Below are positions 32,729 to 42,139 of a stretch of DNA of 64,000 nucleotides, in pieces (the first letter of the stretch is position 1; the number at the start of each line of letters is the position of its first letter). The translations under genes and the position numbers were made by a program. This DNA is from Agromyces bauzanensis (GTDB taxonomy: Bacteria > Actinomycetota > Actinomycetes > Actinomycetales > Microbacteriaceae): positions 26,909-90,908 of the forward strand of contig NZ_BMMD01000016.1 of the NCBI RefSeq assembly GCF_014645655.1. The letters are read 5' to 3'. Below the pieces are notes generated by a model. The model saw only the letters and a list, made by a program, of their open reading frames with translations. It was not told the origin of the DNA and ran no database searches.

Positions 32729-32745
32729 TTCGCACATAGTGCGAA
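32729..32745. promoter_or_regulatory. Palindromic operator, IclR/DJ-1 divergent promoter
   Basis: TTCGCAC-ATA-GTGCGAA is a perfect 17-bp palindrome in the 207-bp divergent region. Size and position fit an IclR dimer site; inference. Confidence 0.65.
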
Positions 32746-32861
32746 GCGGGCGTGACACCCGCGGCGCCGGCGCGCAGGGTGGAGATCGCGGGCACCGCGG
32801 CATCCGCTCGCCCGCTCCCCTCCGCCTGCTCCACGCAGGCCCGACGTACAGAGAGGTACCC

Positions 32862-33455
32862 ATGTCGAAGATCCTCATCCTCACCGGCGACGCCGCCGAG
32901 ACCCTCGAGGTGTTCTACCCCTACCACCGCCTGCAGGAGGCGGGCTTCGAGGTGCACATCGGCGCACCCGAGGCGCGCAAGCTGCAGTTCGTCGTGCACG
33001 ACTTCGTCGACGGCTTCGACACGTACACCGAGAAGCTCGGCCACACCTGGCCGGCGGATGTCGCGTTCGCCGACGTCGACCCGGCCGACTACGTTGCGAT
33101 CGTGGTGCCCGGCGGTCGCGCGCCCGAGTACATCCGCAACAACGAGGACGCCAAGCGCATCGTGCGTCATTTCTTCGAGACGGATGCCCCGGTCGCGGCC
33201 ACCTGCCACGGACCGCTGCTGCTCGCGGCCGCCGGGGTGCTGCACGGCCGCACGTCGTCCGCATACCCCGAGCTCGCCGTCGACGTCGAGACGGCCGGCG
33301 GCGTGTTCGAGAACGGCGGCGGCGTGGTCGACGGCAAGCTCGTCACGGCCCGCGCGTGGCCCGACAACGGCACGTGGATGAAGGCGTTCCTCGAGGTGCT
33401 CGAGGCCGCCGGCGTGCGCGCCGGGGGCGAGCTCGCCGCGGCATCCGCCGGCTGA
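32862..33455 (+). CDS. DJ-1/PfpI-family protein
   Basis: A 197-residue class I glutamine-amidotransferase-like protein. Start MSKILILTGDAAETLEVFYP after AGAGAGGTACCC. The nucleophile elbow is ATCHGPLLLAAAG (Cys), preceded by IVVPGGRAPEY; the acidic partner is the Glu of GAPEAR. Such proteins are deglycases, chaperones or isonitrile-hydratase-like; the sequence does not decide. Divergent from the IclR gene. Confidence 0.9.
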   Translation: MSKILILTGDAAETLEVFYPYHRLQEAGFEVHIGAPEARKLQFVVHDFVDGFDTYTEKLGHTWPADVAFADVDPADYVAIVVPGGRAPEYIRNNEDAKRIVRHFFETDAPVAATCHGPLLLAAAGVLHGRTSSAYPELAVDVETAGGVFENGGGVVDGKLVTARAWPDNGTWMKAFLEVLEAAGVRAGGELAAASAG

Positions 33456-33487
33456 GCGTCCGACCGTCGGAGCGCGCTTCTCGTCCC

Positions 33488-33552
33488 GTGTTCCCGTTCG
33501 TACGCCGCGTGCCCCTCCGGGCGGGCACCGCACGCGCGAACGGAAACATGGG
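33488..33552. repeat. Palindromic repeat family R60, copy 3
   Basis: GTGTTCCCGTTCGTACGCCG ... GCGAACGGAAACATGGG form the arms. The centre GCGTGCCCCTCCGGGCGGGC is more diverged from the other two copies. It lies between the DJ-1 gene and the NYN gene. Confidence 0.7.
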
Positions 33553-33627
33553 GCGGTGGCGTTCCGCCGGACGCTCCTCAACCCGCGGGCCTACGATCGA
33601 GGTGACGCCCAGCAACGGAAGGTCGAC

Positions 33628-34713
33628 ATGCCCGCCTCGACAGAACCCCGCGTGGCCCTGTACTTCGATTTCGACAACATCGTCATCTCGCGCTACGACC
33701 AGCTGCACGGCGACGGCGCGTACCGCAAGGACACGTCTCGCACCAAGACCGTCTCGCCCGGCACGCAGGCCGCCGCGCGCCTGAAGAAGGCGACGGTCGA
33801 CATCGACGCCGTGCTCGACTTCGCCGCGACGTTCGGCACGATCGCGATCTCACGTGCGTACGCCGACTGGTCGACGCCCGTGAACGCCAGCTATCGCGGC
33901 CAACTCATCGACCGGGCGGTCGACCTCGTGCAATTGTTCCCACTGTCGGCGACGAAGAACGGCGCCGACATCCGCCTCGCCGTCGACGCGGTCGAGGACA
34001 TGTTTCGCATCGAGGACCTGACCCACATCGTCATCGTCGGGGGCGACTCCGACTACGTCGCCCTCGCCCAGAAGTGCAAGCGGCTCGGCCGCTACGTCGT
34101 GGGCATCGGGGTGTCGGGCGGCACGAGCCGTGCGCTCACCGCGTCGTGCGACGAGTTCGCCGACTACGACGCGCTGCTGTCGACGGATGCCGCGGTCGAG
34201 GAGGACGAGGCGGGAACGGTCGAGACGCCGGTCGAGCCGGCGGCGGCGCCCGAGGCATCCGCCCCTGCTCGATCGCGCCGTGCGTCGTCGCGCGAGGGGA
34301 AGCCGAAGCAGGGAGCGGGAGTCGACGCGACCGTCGCCGAACTCGCGGAATCGAGGCGGGCCGAACCGCCGACCAACCAACCCGCCACCGAGACCGCCGT
34401 GGGGAAGGCTGCGAAGTCGACCGCACGTCGCACGAGCCCCGAATCGGAGGAGGCGACGACGGCGACGACGCGCAACCCCGGGCGCCTGCTGCTGAAAGCC
34501 CTGGAGCTGCTGCGCGCGAAGAACGACCAGGAGTGGCAGGCGAGCGGTGCCGTGAAGAACCAGATGCTCCGCATGGACCCCGGCTTCCAGGAGCGCCGGC
34601 TCGGTTTCGCCTCGTTCACCGACTTCGTGAAGTCGCGTGCGGGCGTGGTCGAACTCGACGAGACCGGCGGCAACCGCGTCCGGATCCGCCCGAAGGCCGT
34701 GAAGAAGGACTGA
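33628..34713 (+). CDS. NYN (PIN-like) ribonuclease with C-terminal OST-HTH/LOTUS domain
   Basis: A 361-residue protein. Residues ~8-180 form a LabA-like NYN nuclease domain: acidic residues in ALYFDFDNIVISRYD, ADIRLAVDAVEDM and HIVIVGGDSDYVALAQKCK could bind the catalytic metal. A disordered Ala/Glu/Thr-rich linker (~190-290) leads to a C-terminal domain (GRLLLKALELLRAKNDQEWQ and GFASFTDFVKSRAGVVEL) resembling OST-HTH/LOTUS RNA-binding modules. Probably acts on RNA. The start was placed at the ATG after GGAAGGTCGAC. Appears monocistronic. Confidence 0.85.
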   Translation: MPASTEPRVALYFDFDNIVISRYDQLHGDGAYRKDTSRTKTVSPGTQAAARLKKATVDIDAVLDFAATFGTIAISRAYADWSTPVNASYRGQLIDRAVDLVQLFPLSATKNGADIRLAVDAVEDMFRIEDLTHIVIVGGDSDYVALAQKCKRLGRYVVGIGVSGGTSRALTASCDEFADYDALLSTDAAVEEDEAGTVETPVEPAAAPEASAPARSRRASSREGKPKQGAGVDATVAELAESRRAEPPTNQPATETAVGKAAKSTARRTSPESEEATTATTRNPGRLLLKALELLRAKNDQEWQASGAVKNQMLRMDPGFQERRLGFASFTDFVKSRAGVVELDETGGNRVRIRPKAVKKD

Positions 34714-34725
34714 GGGACCGGAAGC

Positions 34726-34992
34726 CTAGTCCCGGGAGCCGCGGCCGCCACCACCCGGGCCGTAGATGATGATCGCGACGACCGGGATGAGGAAGAACCA
34801 CAGCCAGGACCACGCGAAGCCGCGAAGAGCGGCATGAGGTCGCCCCTGGTGACGGCTCACCGCGCCGCGCTCGCGCGCTCCTGGTACTAGCCGTCCCACG
34901 GTGCGCGCGTCGGCGAGCTGCCCCACGGCCTCGTCGCGCTCGGCGTCGCTCAGCCGCAGGTCGGGCCGGTCTGGATTCGCATATCCGCTCAT
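34726..34992 (-). pseudogene. DUF1707-type protein, frameshifted in the middle
   Basis: Starts MSGYANPDRPDLRLSDAERD then EAVGQLADARTVGRL, the DUF1707 pattern. After GRL (about 34900) the expected continuation is in another frame: YQERASAAR, then a TGA, then AVTRGDLMPLFA. The annotated frame instead reads an unrelated VPGARERGAVSRHQ. By about 34820 the reading frame again gives the normal membrane helix SWLWFFLIPVVAIIIYGPGG. So two compensating frameshifts scramble about 25 residues. A protein can still be made, but its DUF1707 domain is damaged. Confidence 0.6.
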
Positions 34993-35111
34993 GACCCCAG
35001 CCTGCCGTGTGCGGGCGTCGACGGTGGGACTTTCGTCGCGGTATCCGTCGCCCCGACCGTGCAGACTGGGGCCGCAGGCGAATCCCGCCGAAACGAACGG
35101 AGCACGAGGAC

Positions 35112-36146
35112 ATGAAGGCACTGCAATACCGCGAGATCGGCGCCGAACCCGAGGTGGTCGAGGTCGAGACACCCGAACCGGGTCCGGGGCAGGTGCGGCT
35201 CAAGGTGACCGCGGCAGGCGCCTGCCATTCTGACAGCTTCATCATGGGGCTGCCCGCCGACCAGTACGGGTGGGGACTCCCACTCACGCTCGGTCACGAG
35301 GGCGTCGGCGTCGTCGACAAGCTCGGTGACGGCGTCACCGGACTCGCGCTGGGCGAATCCGTGGCGGTATACGGGCCCCAAGGCTGCGGGCGTTGCTACC
35401 AGTGCGCGCAGGGCAAGGAGAACTACTGCCCGCGTGCGGCGGAGCTCGGCATCGCCCCTCCGGGACTCGGCGCACCCGGCTCGATGGCGGAGTACATGCT
35501 CGTGCCCGACGCGCGGCACCTCCTGCCGATCGGCGACCTCGACCCGGTCGCGAACGTGGCGTTGACGGATGCCGGGCTGACTCCCTATCACGCGATCAAG
35601 ATGTCGCTGCCGAAGCTCGTGCCTGGCTCGACCGCGGTCGTCATCGGCGCGGGCGGGCTCGGCCACGTCGCGATCCAGATGCTGCGGGCCCTCACCCCCG
35701 CGATGGTGATCGCCCTCGATGTGAGCGTCGAGAAACTGAAGCTCGCGACGGAGGTGGGCGCGCACCACGTCTTCCCCTCCGACGGCGAGTCCGCCGAGCG
35801 TGTACGCGAGCTCACGCACGGCAGGGGCGCCACTGCGGTGTTCGACTTCGTCGCCATCCAGCCGACACTCGACGCGAGCCACGACATGGTCGCGGTCGAG
35901 GGTGACGTGGTGCTCGTGGGCGTAGGAGCCGGCACCCTGCCGAGCGGCTTGCTCGCCGCCCCCTACGACTCGGTGGTTCGGGCGCCGTACTGGGGCTCGC
36001 GGTCGGAGCTGTTCGAGGTGTTCGACCTGTCCCGCGCCGGCCTCGTGCACGTCGAGACCGAGGTGTTCTCGCTCGACGATGCGCCCGAAGCGTACCGCCG
36101 GCTGCACGAGGGCACGCTGCGCGGGCGGGCGATCGTGGTGCCGTAG
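35112..36146 (+). CDS. Zinc-dependent alcohol dehydrogenase
   Basis: A 344-residue medium-chain dehydrogenase. Start MKALQYREIGAEPEVVEVET after GCACGAGGAC. Catalytic zinc ligands: Cys in AAGACHSDSF and His in TLGHEGVGVV. Structural-zinc cysteines are in GPQGCGRCYQCAQGKENYC, four of them. NAD-binding AVVIGAGGLGHVAIQMLRAL. It resembles AdhA/AdhT-type primary alcohol dehydrogenases. It stands next to the purine genes but on the other strand, and a role in purine breakdown is not indicated. Confidence 0.93.
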   Translation: MKALQYREIGAEPEVVEVETPEPGPGQVRLKVTAAGACHSDSFIMGLPADQYGWGLPLTLGHEGVGVVDKLGDGVTGLALGESVAVYGPQGCGRCYQCAQGKENYCPRAAELGIAPPGLGAPGSMAEYMLVPDARHLLPIGDLDPVANVALTDAGLTPYHAIKMSLPKLVPGSTAVVIGAGGLGHVAIQMLRALTPAMVIALDVSVEKLKLATEVGAHHVFPSDGESAERVRELTHGRGATAVFDFVAIQPTLDASHDMVAVEGDVVLVGVGAGTLPSGLLAAPYDSVVRAPYWGSRSELFEVFDLSRAGLVHVETEVFSLDDAPEAYRRLHEGTLRGRAIVVP

Positions 36147-36194
36147 CTCGGCTCACCGGGTCCGGCGGCCGGGCGTCGGACCCGGACGCTCGCC

Positions 36195-37100
36195 TCAGGC
36201 GAACGCGTCCTGCCGGCGCCAGGCGGGACCCGCATCGGGCGCGTCGTCACGCGTGACGCTCGCCTGGATGAGGCCGTACGGCCGGTCGTCGGCGTGGAAC
36301 ACCTCGTTGTCGTTCTCGATGCCGAACCGCTCGAGGTCGTAGCGGAAGTGGTGCTTGTTCGGCGCCGAGAGCCGCACCTCGGCGATGACGTCGTACGCCT
36401 CGAGCACCGCCTTGCCCATCTCGTAGAGGGTCTGCTGCAGCGCCAGCGAGTGCACGACGGCGAACTGGCGCACGAGCAGCGACCTGACCCCGGCGTACAC
36501 CGCGTTCCAGTCGGCTTCGGTGGTGGTGAACCGCCATGTCGCCACCAGCGAGGTCGCCATCACGCGGTCGGTCGTGGGCTCGAGCACCGTGTATTCGTCC
36601 TCGTAGAAGCCGTGGAACTCCGAGCCGGTCGACTTCAGGATGACGAGGTCCTTCAGCCCGCCGGTGATCCAGGTGCGCTGGGCGTCCCCTCTGCCCTCCA
36701 CGGTCACCGACGCGGTGCGCACCTCCTGTCCCTTCCGGACCCAGGTGTGGTCGTGCTCGACGCCGTCGACGAGCGCGCGCTCCCATGCGTAGTCCTCGAT
36801 CTCGATGCGGGCGGCGGCGACCGGCGGCACGTCGTCGACGAAGTGTCGCGCGAGCGAGAGCCCGTACTCCTCGATCGACGCTGTGCCGAGGCGCTTCGCG
36901 TAGGCGTATGCGGTCTGCTTCTGCGAATCGGTGGGCAGCACGTTGGACTGGTCGCCGACGAGGTGGGCCGGTGCGAAGTCGCCGCGCAGCGCAGTCGACA
37001 CGTTCACGTCGTGGATCTCGTGCCGCGGCGTGTCGCGCACGATCCGCACGATCCGGTTCTCCGCCTTGCCGTACTGGTGGTCTCCGAGGATGATGGCCAT
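36195..37100 (-). CDS. pucL: Urate oxidase (factor-independent urate hydroxylase)
   Basis: A 301-residue cofactor-free uricase converting urate and O2 to 5-hydroxyisourate and H2O2. Start MAIILGDHQYGKAENRIVRI. Family features: the T-fold tandem with DVNVSTALRGDFAPAHLVGD and SNVLPTDSQKQTAYAYAK (contains the catalytic Thr region), and near the C-terminus NKHHFRYDLERFGIENDNEV. It lacks the N-terminal OHCU decarboxylase domain found in B. subtilis PucL; that activity is encoded separately at 44349-44864. It follows the Mo-hydroxylase gene by 18 bp as the last gene of that operon. Confidence 0.95.
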   Translation of the reverse strand: MAIILGDHQYGKAENRIVRIVRDTPRHEIHDVNVSTALRGDFAPAHLVGDQSNVLPTDSQKQTAYAYAKRLGTASIEEYGLSLARHFVDDVPPVAAARIEIEDYAWERALVDGVEHDHTWVRKGQEVRTASVTVEGRGDAQRTWITGGLKDLVILKSTGSEFHGFYEDEYTVLEPTTDRVMATSLVATWRFTTTEADWNAVYAGVRSLLVRQFAVVHSLALQQTLYEMGKAVLEAYDVIAEVRLSAPNKHHFRYDLERFGIENDNEVFHADDRPYGLIQASVTRDDAPDAGPAWRRQDAFA

Positions 37101-37118
37101 CTTGCTCCTTCTGGTTGC

Positions 37119-40013
37119 TCAGGCGTCGATCGGCTCACTCTCCGCGTCCGCGGCGGGCAATGTGGTGGACGCAGCGGGGTCGGATGCCACGCGGTCGGAT
37201 GCCGCGTCGACACGTGCGGGGTCGGACGCCGCAGCCTCGTGCACGAGTCGCCAAACCCGGTCGCGCGAGAACGGCGTCTCGTACGGGCGCACGCCGATCG
37301 CCCGGCGGATCGCATTCCCGATCGCCGGCGCCACCGGGTTGTAGGGGCTCTCGCTCATCGATTTCGCCCCGAACGGGCCGAGGTCGTCGCTCGTGACGGC
37401 GAAGAGCACCTCCGTGTCGGGCACGTCGGCGAGCTGGGGAACCCGGTACAGACGGAAGACGGGCGTCTGCACGCGTCCGTCCGCACCGACCACGACCTCT
37501 TCGTAGAGTGCTCCGCCGATCGCCTGGGCGGCACCGCCCTCGACCTGCCCGCGGCACTGCTCGGGGTTCATCACGGTGCCGGCATCGGCGCTCTGCACCG
37601 ACTGCAGGATGCGCACGACGCCCGTGCGCACGTCGACGGCCACGCGCACGGCGTGCACGTTGAACGCGAGCGACCGCTGCTCGCCGAACTCGTCGCCGTG
37701 CGTGCGGATGCCGTCCCCGTGCCGGTGCTCGTCGGGTGCGGCGGCGATGAGCTCGGGAAACGACACGAGCCGGCCGCCCGCACGTACGCCGTCGACGCCG
37801 AGCGTGCACGCCGCGGCATCCGTGCCCGTGATGCGGGCGGCCGTCTCGACGAGGATGCCGCGCAGGGCGAGCGCGGCGGAGTGCAGCGCCTTGCCCGCCA
37901 CGGTCGTGCCCGCCGACGCGAAGGCACCGGTGTCGTACCGAGCCCCGTCGGTGTCGGAGTTGTGCAGGCGGATGCGGTCGACGGTGGTGCCGAGGTCGGT
38001 GGCGACGATCTGCGCGTGCACCGTCGTGGTGCCGTTGCCGAACTCGCTCGTGCCCACGCCGAGCGTGACCGTGCCATCGGGCCGCAGCAGTACCGAGGTC
38101 TTCGCGATGTGCCCACGCGGCGCCGTCGTGGCGATCATGGATGCCGCCATGCCCTCGCCGACCCGCCAGCGCCCGCCTTCGGGTGCCGCGGCGGCGTTGC
38201 CGCGGCGCAGGGCTTGCTCGGCGAGGTCGAGACACTGGTCCAGGCCGTAGCTGCCGGGCACGATGTCGGGCTCGGGATCGCCTTCGAAGCCGAGCGGCAC
38301 CTCGCCCTCGCGGATGGCGTTGATGCGGCGGAGTTCGAACGGGTCGATGCCGAGTTCGATCGCGAGCTCGTCCATCGCGGACTCGACCCCGAGGATGACC
38401 TGGCCGAGGCCGTAGCCGCGGAAGGCGCCCGACGGCACGTTGTTCGTGTAGACGACCTCGGCGTCGACGCGCTTCACGGGGCTCGAGTAGAGGCTCATCG
38501 ATTCGGTGCATCCGTGGAACATCACGCCGCGCGAGTGGTTGCCATAGGCGCCGGTGTCGCTCAGCACGTCGACCTTCATGGCGGTCAGCCGCCCGTCACG
38601 CGAAGCCCCGAGCGACACTGCGACGCGCATCGGATGCCGCACGGTCGTGCGCACGAACTCGTCGTGCCGGCTCAGCTCGTAGGCGGCGGGCCTGCCGGTG
38701 CGCAACACGGTGAGCGCCACCAGGTCCTCGGTGAGCAGCTCCTGCTTGCCGCCGAACCCGCCGCCGACCCGCGCCGTGAACACGCGCACGCGCTCCTGTG
38801 GCAGGGCGAACACGTGGCAGAGCTCGTCGCGCACCAGGAACGGCACCTGCGAGCTCGTGCGCACCACGAGCCGGCCCTCGTCGTCGAGCCAGCCGAGCGA
38901 CCCGTGCGTCTCGAGCTGGGCGTGGCTCACGCGCTGCGTCCGCCAGCTGCCCGACACGGTGACGTCGGATGCCGCGAGCGCCGCGTCGGCGTCGCCGCCG
39001 AAGCCGGCGTGCAGGGCCGCGACCATGTTGCGGTGGGCCTCGTCGACGCGGTCGTCGGGGGTGCGGTCGGGGTGCAGCAGCGGAGCACCGGGCGCCCGCG
39101 CCGCCTCGGGGTCGAAGACCGCGGGCAGCACCTCGTAGTCGACGACGATGCGGCGACAGGCCTCCTCGGCGGCCGCGACCGTCGATGCGGCGACCGCGGC
39201 CACGCGCTGCCCGATGAAGCGCACCACGTCGTCGAGCACGCGCGTGTCGTCGGGGTCGTCGGTGCGGTGCTCGTGGCGGCCGGTCGAGAAGCGCGTGGCC
39301 GGCGCATCCTCGTGCGTGAGCACCAGTTCTACGCCCTCGACCGCGAGCGCCGCGCTGGTGTCGATCGAGCGGATGCGGGCGTGCGCGTGCGGGGACGCGA
39401 GCACCCGGAGGTGCAGGGCGCCGGGGAGCATCGTGTCGAAGGTGAACGGCTCGGCCCCCGTCACCACGCGATGCGCCGCCAGCGGCGTCTGCGAGTGCCC
39501 GATGAGCGATGTCGGCCGGTCGTCGGCGCCCGAGGACCCGAGGTTGCGCGCGCGGCGGGGGCGGGCGGCATCCGCCTCGCTTCCGCGAACGCCGGAAGCG
39601 ATCGACTCGCGGATGCTCCGGTAGCCCGTGCAGCGGCAGAGGTTGCCCTTCATGAGCCGTGGCAGGTCGTCGAGCTGCGAGGCGTCCAGCGTCGAGGCGG
39701 TCACGATCATGCCCGGCGTGCAGAAGCCGCACTGGAAGCCGAAGTGGTCGACGAACGCCTGCTGCATCGGGTGCGGGTCGTCGGCTGTGCCGAGGCCCGC
39801 GACCGTGGTGACGGAGCGGCCGTCGATGCGCTGCGCCGGGGTGATGCAGGAATGCACCGGCTCGCCGTCGACGAGCACCGAGCAGGCGCCGCAGTCACCC
39901 GCGTCGCAGCCCTTCTTCACCTCGAAGTGCTCGTGCTCGCGCAGCAACGTGCGCAGGCACTGCCCTGGTCGGGGGGCGGCCTCCTGCTCGCGGCCGTTGA
40001 CGCTGAACCTCAT
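37119..40013 (-). CDS. Xanthine dehydrogenase, fused 2Fe-2S and molybdopterin subunit
   Basis: A 964-residue molybdenum hydroxylase polypeptide. The N-terminus holds two 2Fe-2S clusters: C36, C41, C44, C56 (ferredoxin type) and C95, C98, C126, C128 (helical domain). After a ~50-residue linker comes the Mo-binding part ([67 protein letters not shown]). Near the C-terminus the expected catalytic Glu is present in [21 protein letters not shown] is on the separate upstream subunit, which overlaps by 4 bp. Oxidises hypoxanthine/xanthine to urate, given the adjacent uricase. Confidence 0.93.
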   Translation of the reverse strand: MRFSVNGREQEAAPRPGQCLRTLLREHEHFEVKKGCDAGDCGACSVLVDGEPVHSCITPAQRIDGRSVTTVAGLGTADDPHPMQQAFVDHFGFQCGFCTPGMIVTASTLDASQLDDLPRLMKGNLCRCTGYRSIRESIASGVRGSEADAARPRRARNLGSSGADDRPTSLIGHSQTPLAAHRVVTGAEPFTFDTMLPGALHLRVLASPHAHARIRSIDTSAALAVEGVELVLTHEDAPATRFSTGRHEHRTDDPDDTRVLDDVVRFIGQRVAAVAASTVAAAEEACRRIVVDYEVLPAVFDPEAARAPGAPLLHPDRTPDDRVDEAHRNMVAALHAGFGGDADAALAASDVTVSGSWRTQRVSHAQLETHGSLGWLDDEGRLVVRTSSQVPFLVRDELCHVFALPQERVRVFTARVGGGFGGKQELLTEDLVALTVLRTGRPAAYELSRHDEFVRTTVRHPMRVAVSLGASRDGRLTAMKVDVLSDTGAYGNHSRGVMFHGCTESMSLYSSPVKRVDAEVVYTNNVPSGAFRGYGLGQVILGVESAMDELAIELGIDPFELRRINAIREGEVPLGFEGDPEPDIVPGSYGLDQCLDLAEQALRRGNAAAAPEGGRWRVGEGMAASMIATTAPRGHIAKTSVLLRPDGTVTLGVGTSEFGNGTTTVHAQIVATDLGTTVDRIRLHNSDTDGARYDTGAFASAGTTVAGKALHSAALALRGILVETAARITGTDAAACTLGVDGVRAGGRLVSFPELIAAAPDEHRHGDGIRTHGDEFGEQRSLAFNVHAVRVAVDVRTGVVRILQSVQSADAGTVMNPEQCRGQVEGGAAQAIGGALYEEVVVGADGRVQTPVFRLYRVPQLADVPDTEVLFAVTSDDLGPFGAKSMSESPYNPVAPAIGNAIRRAIGVRPYETPFSRDRVWRLVHEAAASDPARVDAASDRVASDPAASTTLPAADAESEPIDA

Positions 40014-40813
40014 GCGGCGAGCTCCTGCCGGATCTCCTCGAGCAGCACCGCGCTCACCTCGCGTCGCCAGTCGGCGGCGCCGAGCGGGTCGGTGTGGTAC
40101 CCGTCGACGGTTGTCGCGTCGGCTCGCAGGGTCGCGGCAGCCGGGAGCCGGTCGTACCGCAGCACGGCCGGCCTCGTGACCGCCGCCGTGATGCCGAACA
40201 CGGCCCGCCCGTCGTCGTCGACGCGGCCGGTCAGCACGGCGCCCGACCGGCCGAGCTCGGCGAGCGCGATCTTGCGGAAGGCGGTACGCCCGCGCAGCGC
40301 GTAGGCGGGGAGTTCGATGGCGCGCAGCACGTCGCCGTGCTCGAGCAGGTTGGTGCCGTTGCCCGTGACGAGGCGTTCCACCGGCATCCGCACCTCGCCG
40401 CCGTCGGGCGTCCAGATCACGGCGACGCCGTCGAGGGCGACCGCGAGCGAGATCATGGCGCCCGCGGCGAACGACCGGCAGACGTTGCCGCCGACGGTGG
40501 CGGCATTCCAGACCTTGAAGGAGGCGAGCAGCGCCGTCGCGCTCTCGAGGAAGAGCGGTTGCGCCGTCCAGCCGTCGCGCCGCGGCATCGCGGCGAGTTC
40601 CGCGATCGTGCAGGTGGCGCCGATACGGAGTCCTTGGTCATTCGCTTCGAGCGAGGGCCAGCCCATGGTCGTGAGGTCGACGAGCCCGGTCGCGTCGAGC
40701 TGCGGCTCGGAGAACATCCACGTGCCGCCGGCGACGAAGCGCTCCGACTGACGGAGCCGAAGGTCGCCGCGCGTGCGCGCGAACCGGTACGTGGTGATCA
40801 TGTCGAGGTCCAT
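40010..40813 (-). CDS. Xanthine dehydrogenase FAD-binding subunit
   Basis: A 267-residue FAD subunit of the CoxM/XdhB type. Start [23 protein letters not shown]-binding features: [13 protein letters not shown] and [20 protein letters not shown]. The C-terminal CO-dehydrogenase flavoprotein domain contains [19 protein letters not shown]. First gene of the FAD-Mo/FeS-uricase operon, downstream of a strong palindrome (40855-40881). Confidence 0.92.
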   Translation of the reverse strand: MDLDMITTYRFARTRGDLRLRQSERFVAGGTWMFSEPQLDATGLVDLTTMGWPSLEANDQGLRIGATCTIAELAAMPRRDGWTAQPLFLESATALLASFKVWNAATVGGNVCRSFAAGAMISLAVALDGVAVIWTPDGGEVRMPVERLVTGNGTNLLEHGDVLRAIELPAYALRGRTAFRKIALAELGRSGAVLTGRVDDDGRAVFGITAAVTRPAVLRYDRLPAAATLRADATTVDGYHTDPLGAADWRREVSAVLLEEIRQELAA

Positions 40814-40854
40814 GGATCCCCCCTCCGAGATCCAGTGAACCCAACGGTTATGAC

Positions 40855-40881
40855 GAGAATGTTTCCCCTGTGAACATTCTC
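40855..40881. promoter_or_regulatory. Palindromic operator of the xanthine dehydrogenase operon
   Basis: GAGAATGTT-TCCCCTGTG-AACATTCTC, a perfect 9-bp inverted repeat with 9-bp spacer, located 42 bp before the FAD-subunit start. Read on the minus strand it begins GAATGTTCACA, exactly as the site at 56377-56399 in front of the second catabolic operon. Likely binding site of a shared purine/nitrogen regulator (inference). Confidence 0.75.
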
Positions 40882-40885
40882 GGAG

Positions 40886-42022
40886 TCACGCGCCCCCGGA
40901 TGCCGCAGGGGCCATGTGCTCGGGCCGGGCGTGGATCGGTCCCGTGGTCGCGCTGAGCGGGCGCGCGTCGCGGCCCGAACGCGAGGCGATCATCTCGGCG
41001 AGGATCGACACCGCAGTCTCCTCGGGGGTCGCGGCGCCGAGGTCGAGACCGATCGGCGAGTGCAGCCGGGCGAGCTCGGCGTCGCCGACGCCGGCCTCGC
41101 GCAGCAACCGCAGTCGCTCCTCGTGCGTGCGACGCGAGCCGAGCGCGCCGACGTAGGCGACGGGCAGGGCGAGGGTTGCGGCGAGGAACGGGATGTCGCT
41201 GCGTGCGTCGTGGCCGAGCACGCACACGACCGTGCGTTCGTCGACGTCGAGTTCGGAGAGGAGATCGACCGGCCAGCCGGCGACGACATCGTGGGCGGCG
41301 GGGAACCTCTCGGGCGTCGCGAACAGGGGACGCGGGTCGCACACGGTCACGCGGTAGCCGAGCAGTGCCGCGGCGGCCGAGAGCGCCTCGGCGAACGCGA
41401 CCGCCCCCGTGATGAGCATGCGGGGCGGCGCGAGCCGGCTCTCGCAGAAGAACGCGAGCTCGTCGCCCTCGCAGTCGAGGCGAACGAGCCCCGACCGACC
41501 CGATCGGATGCGTCGGTCGAGTTCGGCGTCGATGCGGGCCGCCGTCAGACCGCGAACACCTGATGCCGCGAGGTCGGCGTCCCGGAGGATGTCGGCGGAA
41601 CCCGGCACGACGACCCGGCCGAGGAGCTGCCCCGGGCCCGCGACGAGCACCGCGAGGCCACTCGACGCGCCGGAGCGCGCACGCTCGAAGGGGGCGGCTG
41701 CGAAGCGAGTGGCATCCGCCGTCTGCACGAAGACGTCGATCTCGCCGCCGCAGCCCAGCCCCACCGCGAAGGCGCTCTCGTCGTCGATGCCGAAGCGCCC
41801 GCGCTCGACGCCGGTGCCCGTGAGCACCCGCTCGCACAGCTCGTACACCGCGCCCTCGACGCAGCCGCCCGAAACGCTGCCGGTGACCCGGCCGTCGGCG
41901 TCCACGATCATCGACGCGCCCGGGGCACGCGGCGCCGAACCCGCCACGGCCGTGACCGTGGCGAGCGCGAACCGCTCGCCGCGCGCGAGGCGTTCGCCGA
42001 TCTCGGCGGCAAGTTCGAGCAT
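40886..42022 (-). CDS. xdhC: XdhC-family molybdenum cofactor chaperone
   Basis: A 378-residue XdhC/CoxI protein, which inserts or sulfurates the molybdenum cofactor of xanthine dehydrogenase. N-terminal XdhC_CoxI domain ([44 protein letters not shown]) and C-terminal Rossmann XdhC_C domain ([55 protein letters not shown]). Start placed at [12 protein letters not shown] because GAGGGGACGGAAC precedes it; an in-frame ATG ten codons upstream is possible. Divergent from allantoinase. Confidence 0.93.
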   Translation of the reverse strand: MLELAAEIGERLARGERFALATVTAVAGSAPRAPGASMIVDADGRVTGSVSGGCVEGAVYELCERVLTGTGVERGRFGIDDESAFAVGLGCGGEIDVFVQTADATRFAAAPFERARSGASSGLAVLVAGPGQLLGRVVVPGSADILRDADLAASGVRGLTAARIDAELDRRIRSGRSGLVRLDCEGDELAFFCESRLAPPRMLITGAVAFAEALSAAAALLGYRVTVCDPRPLFATPERFPAAHDVVAGWPVDLLSELDVDERTVVCVLGHDARSDIPFLAATLALPVAYVGALGSRRTHEERLRLLREAGVGDAELARLHSPIGLDLGAATPEETAVSILAEMIASRSGRDARPLSATTGPIHARPEHMAPAASGGA

Positions 42023-42139
42023 GTTCCGTCCCCTCGTCGAGAGGTCGATCATATGTCGGCGTTCGGACGCCGCCGGCCGCCGTCGCCACGCGCAACGAGC
42101 CGGAAACCCGGCGTTGATACGGTCGCAGCAGGAGGAACC

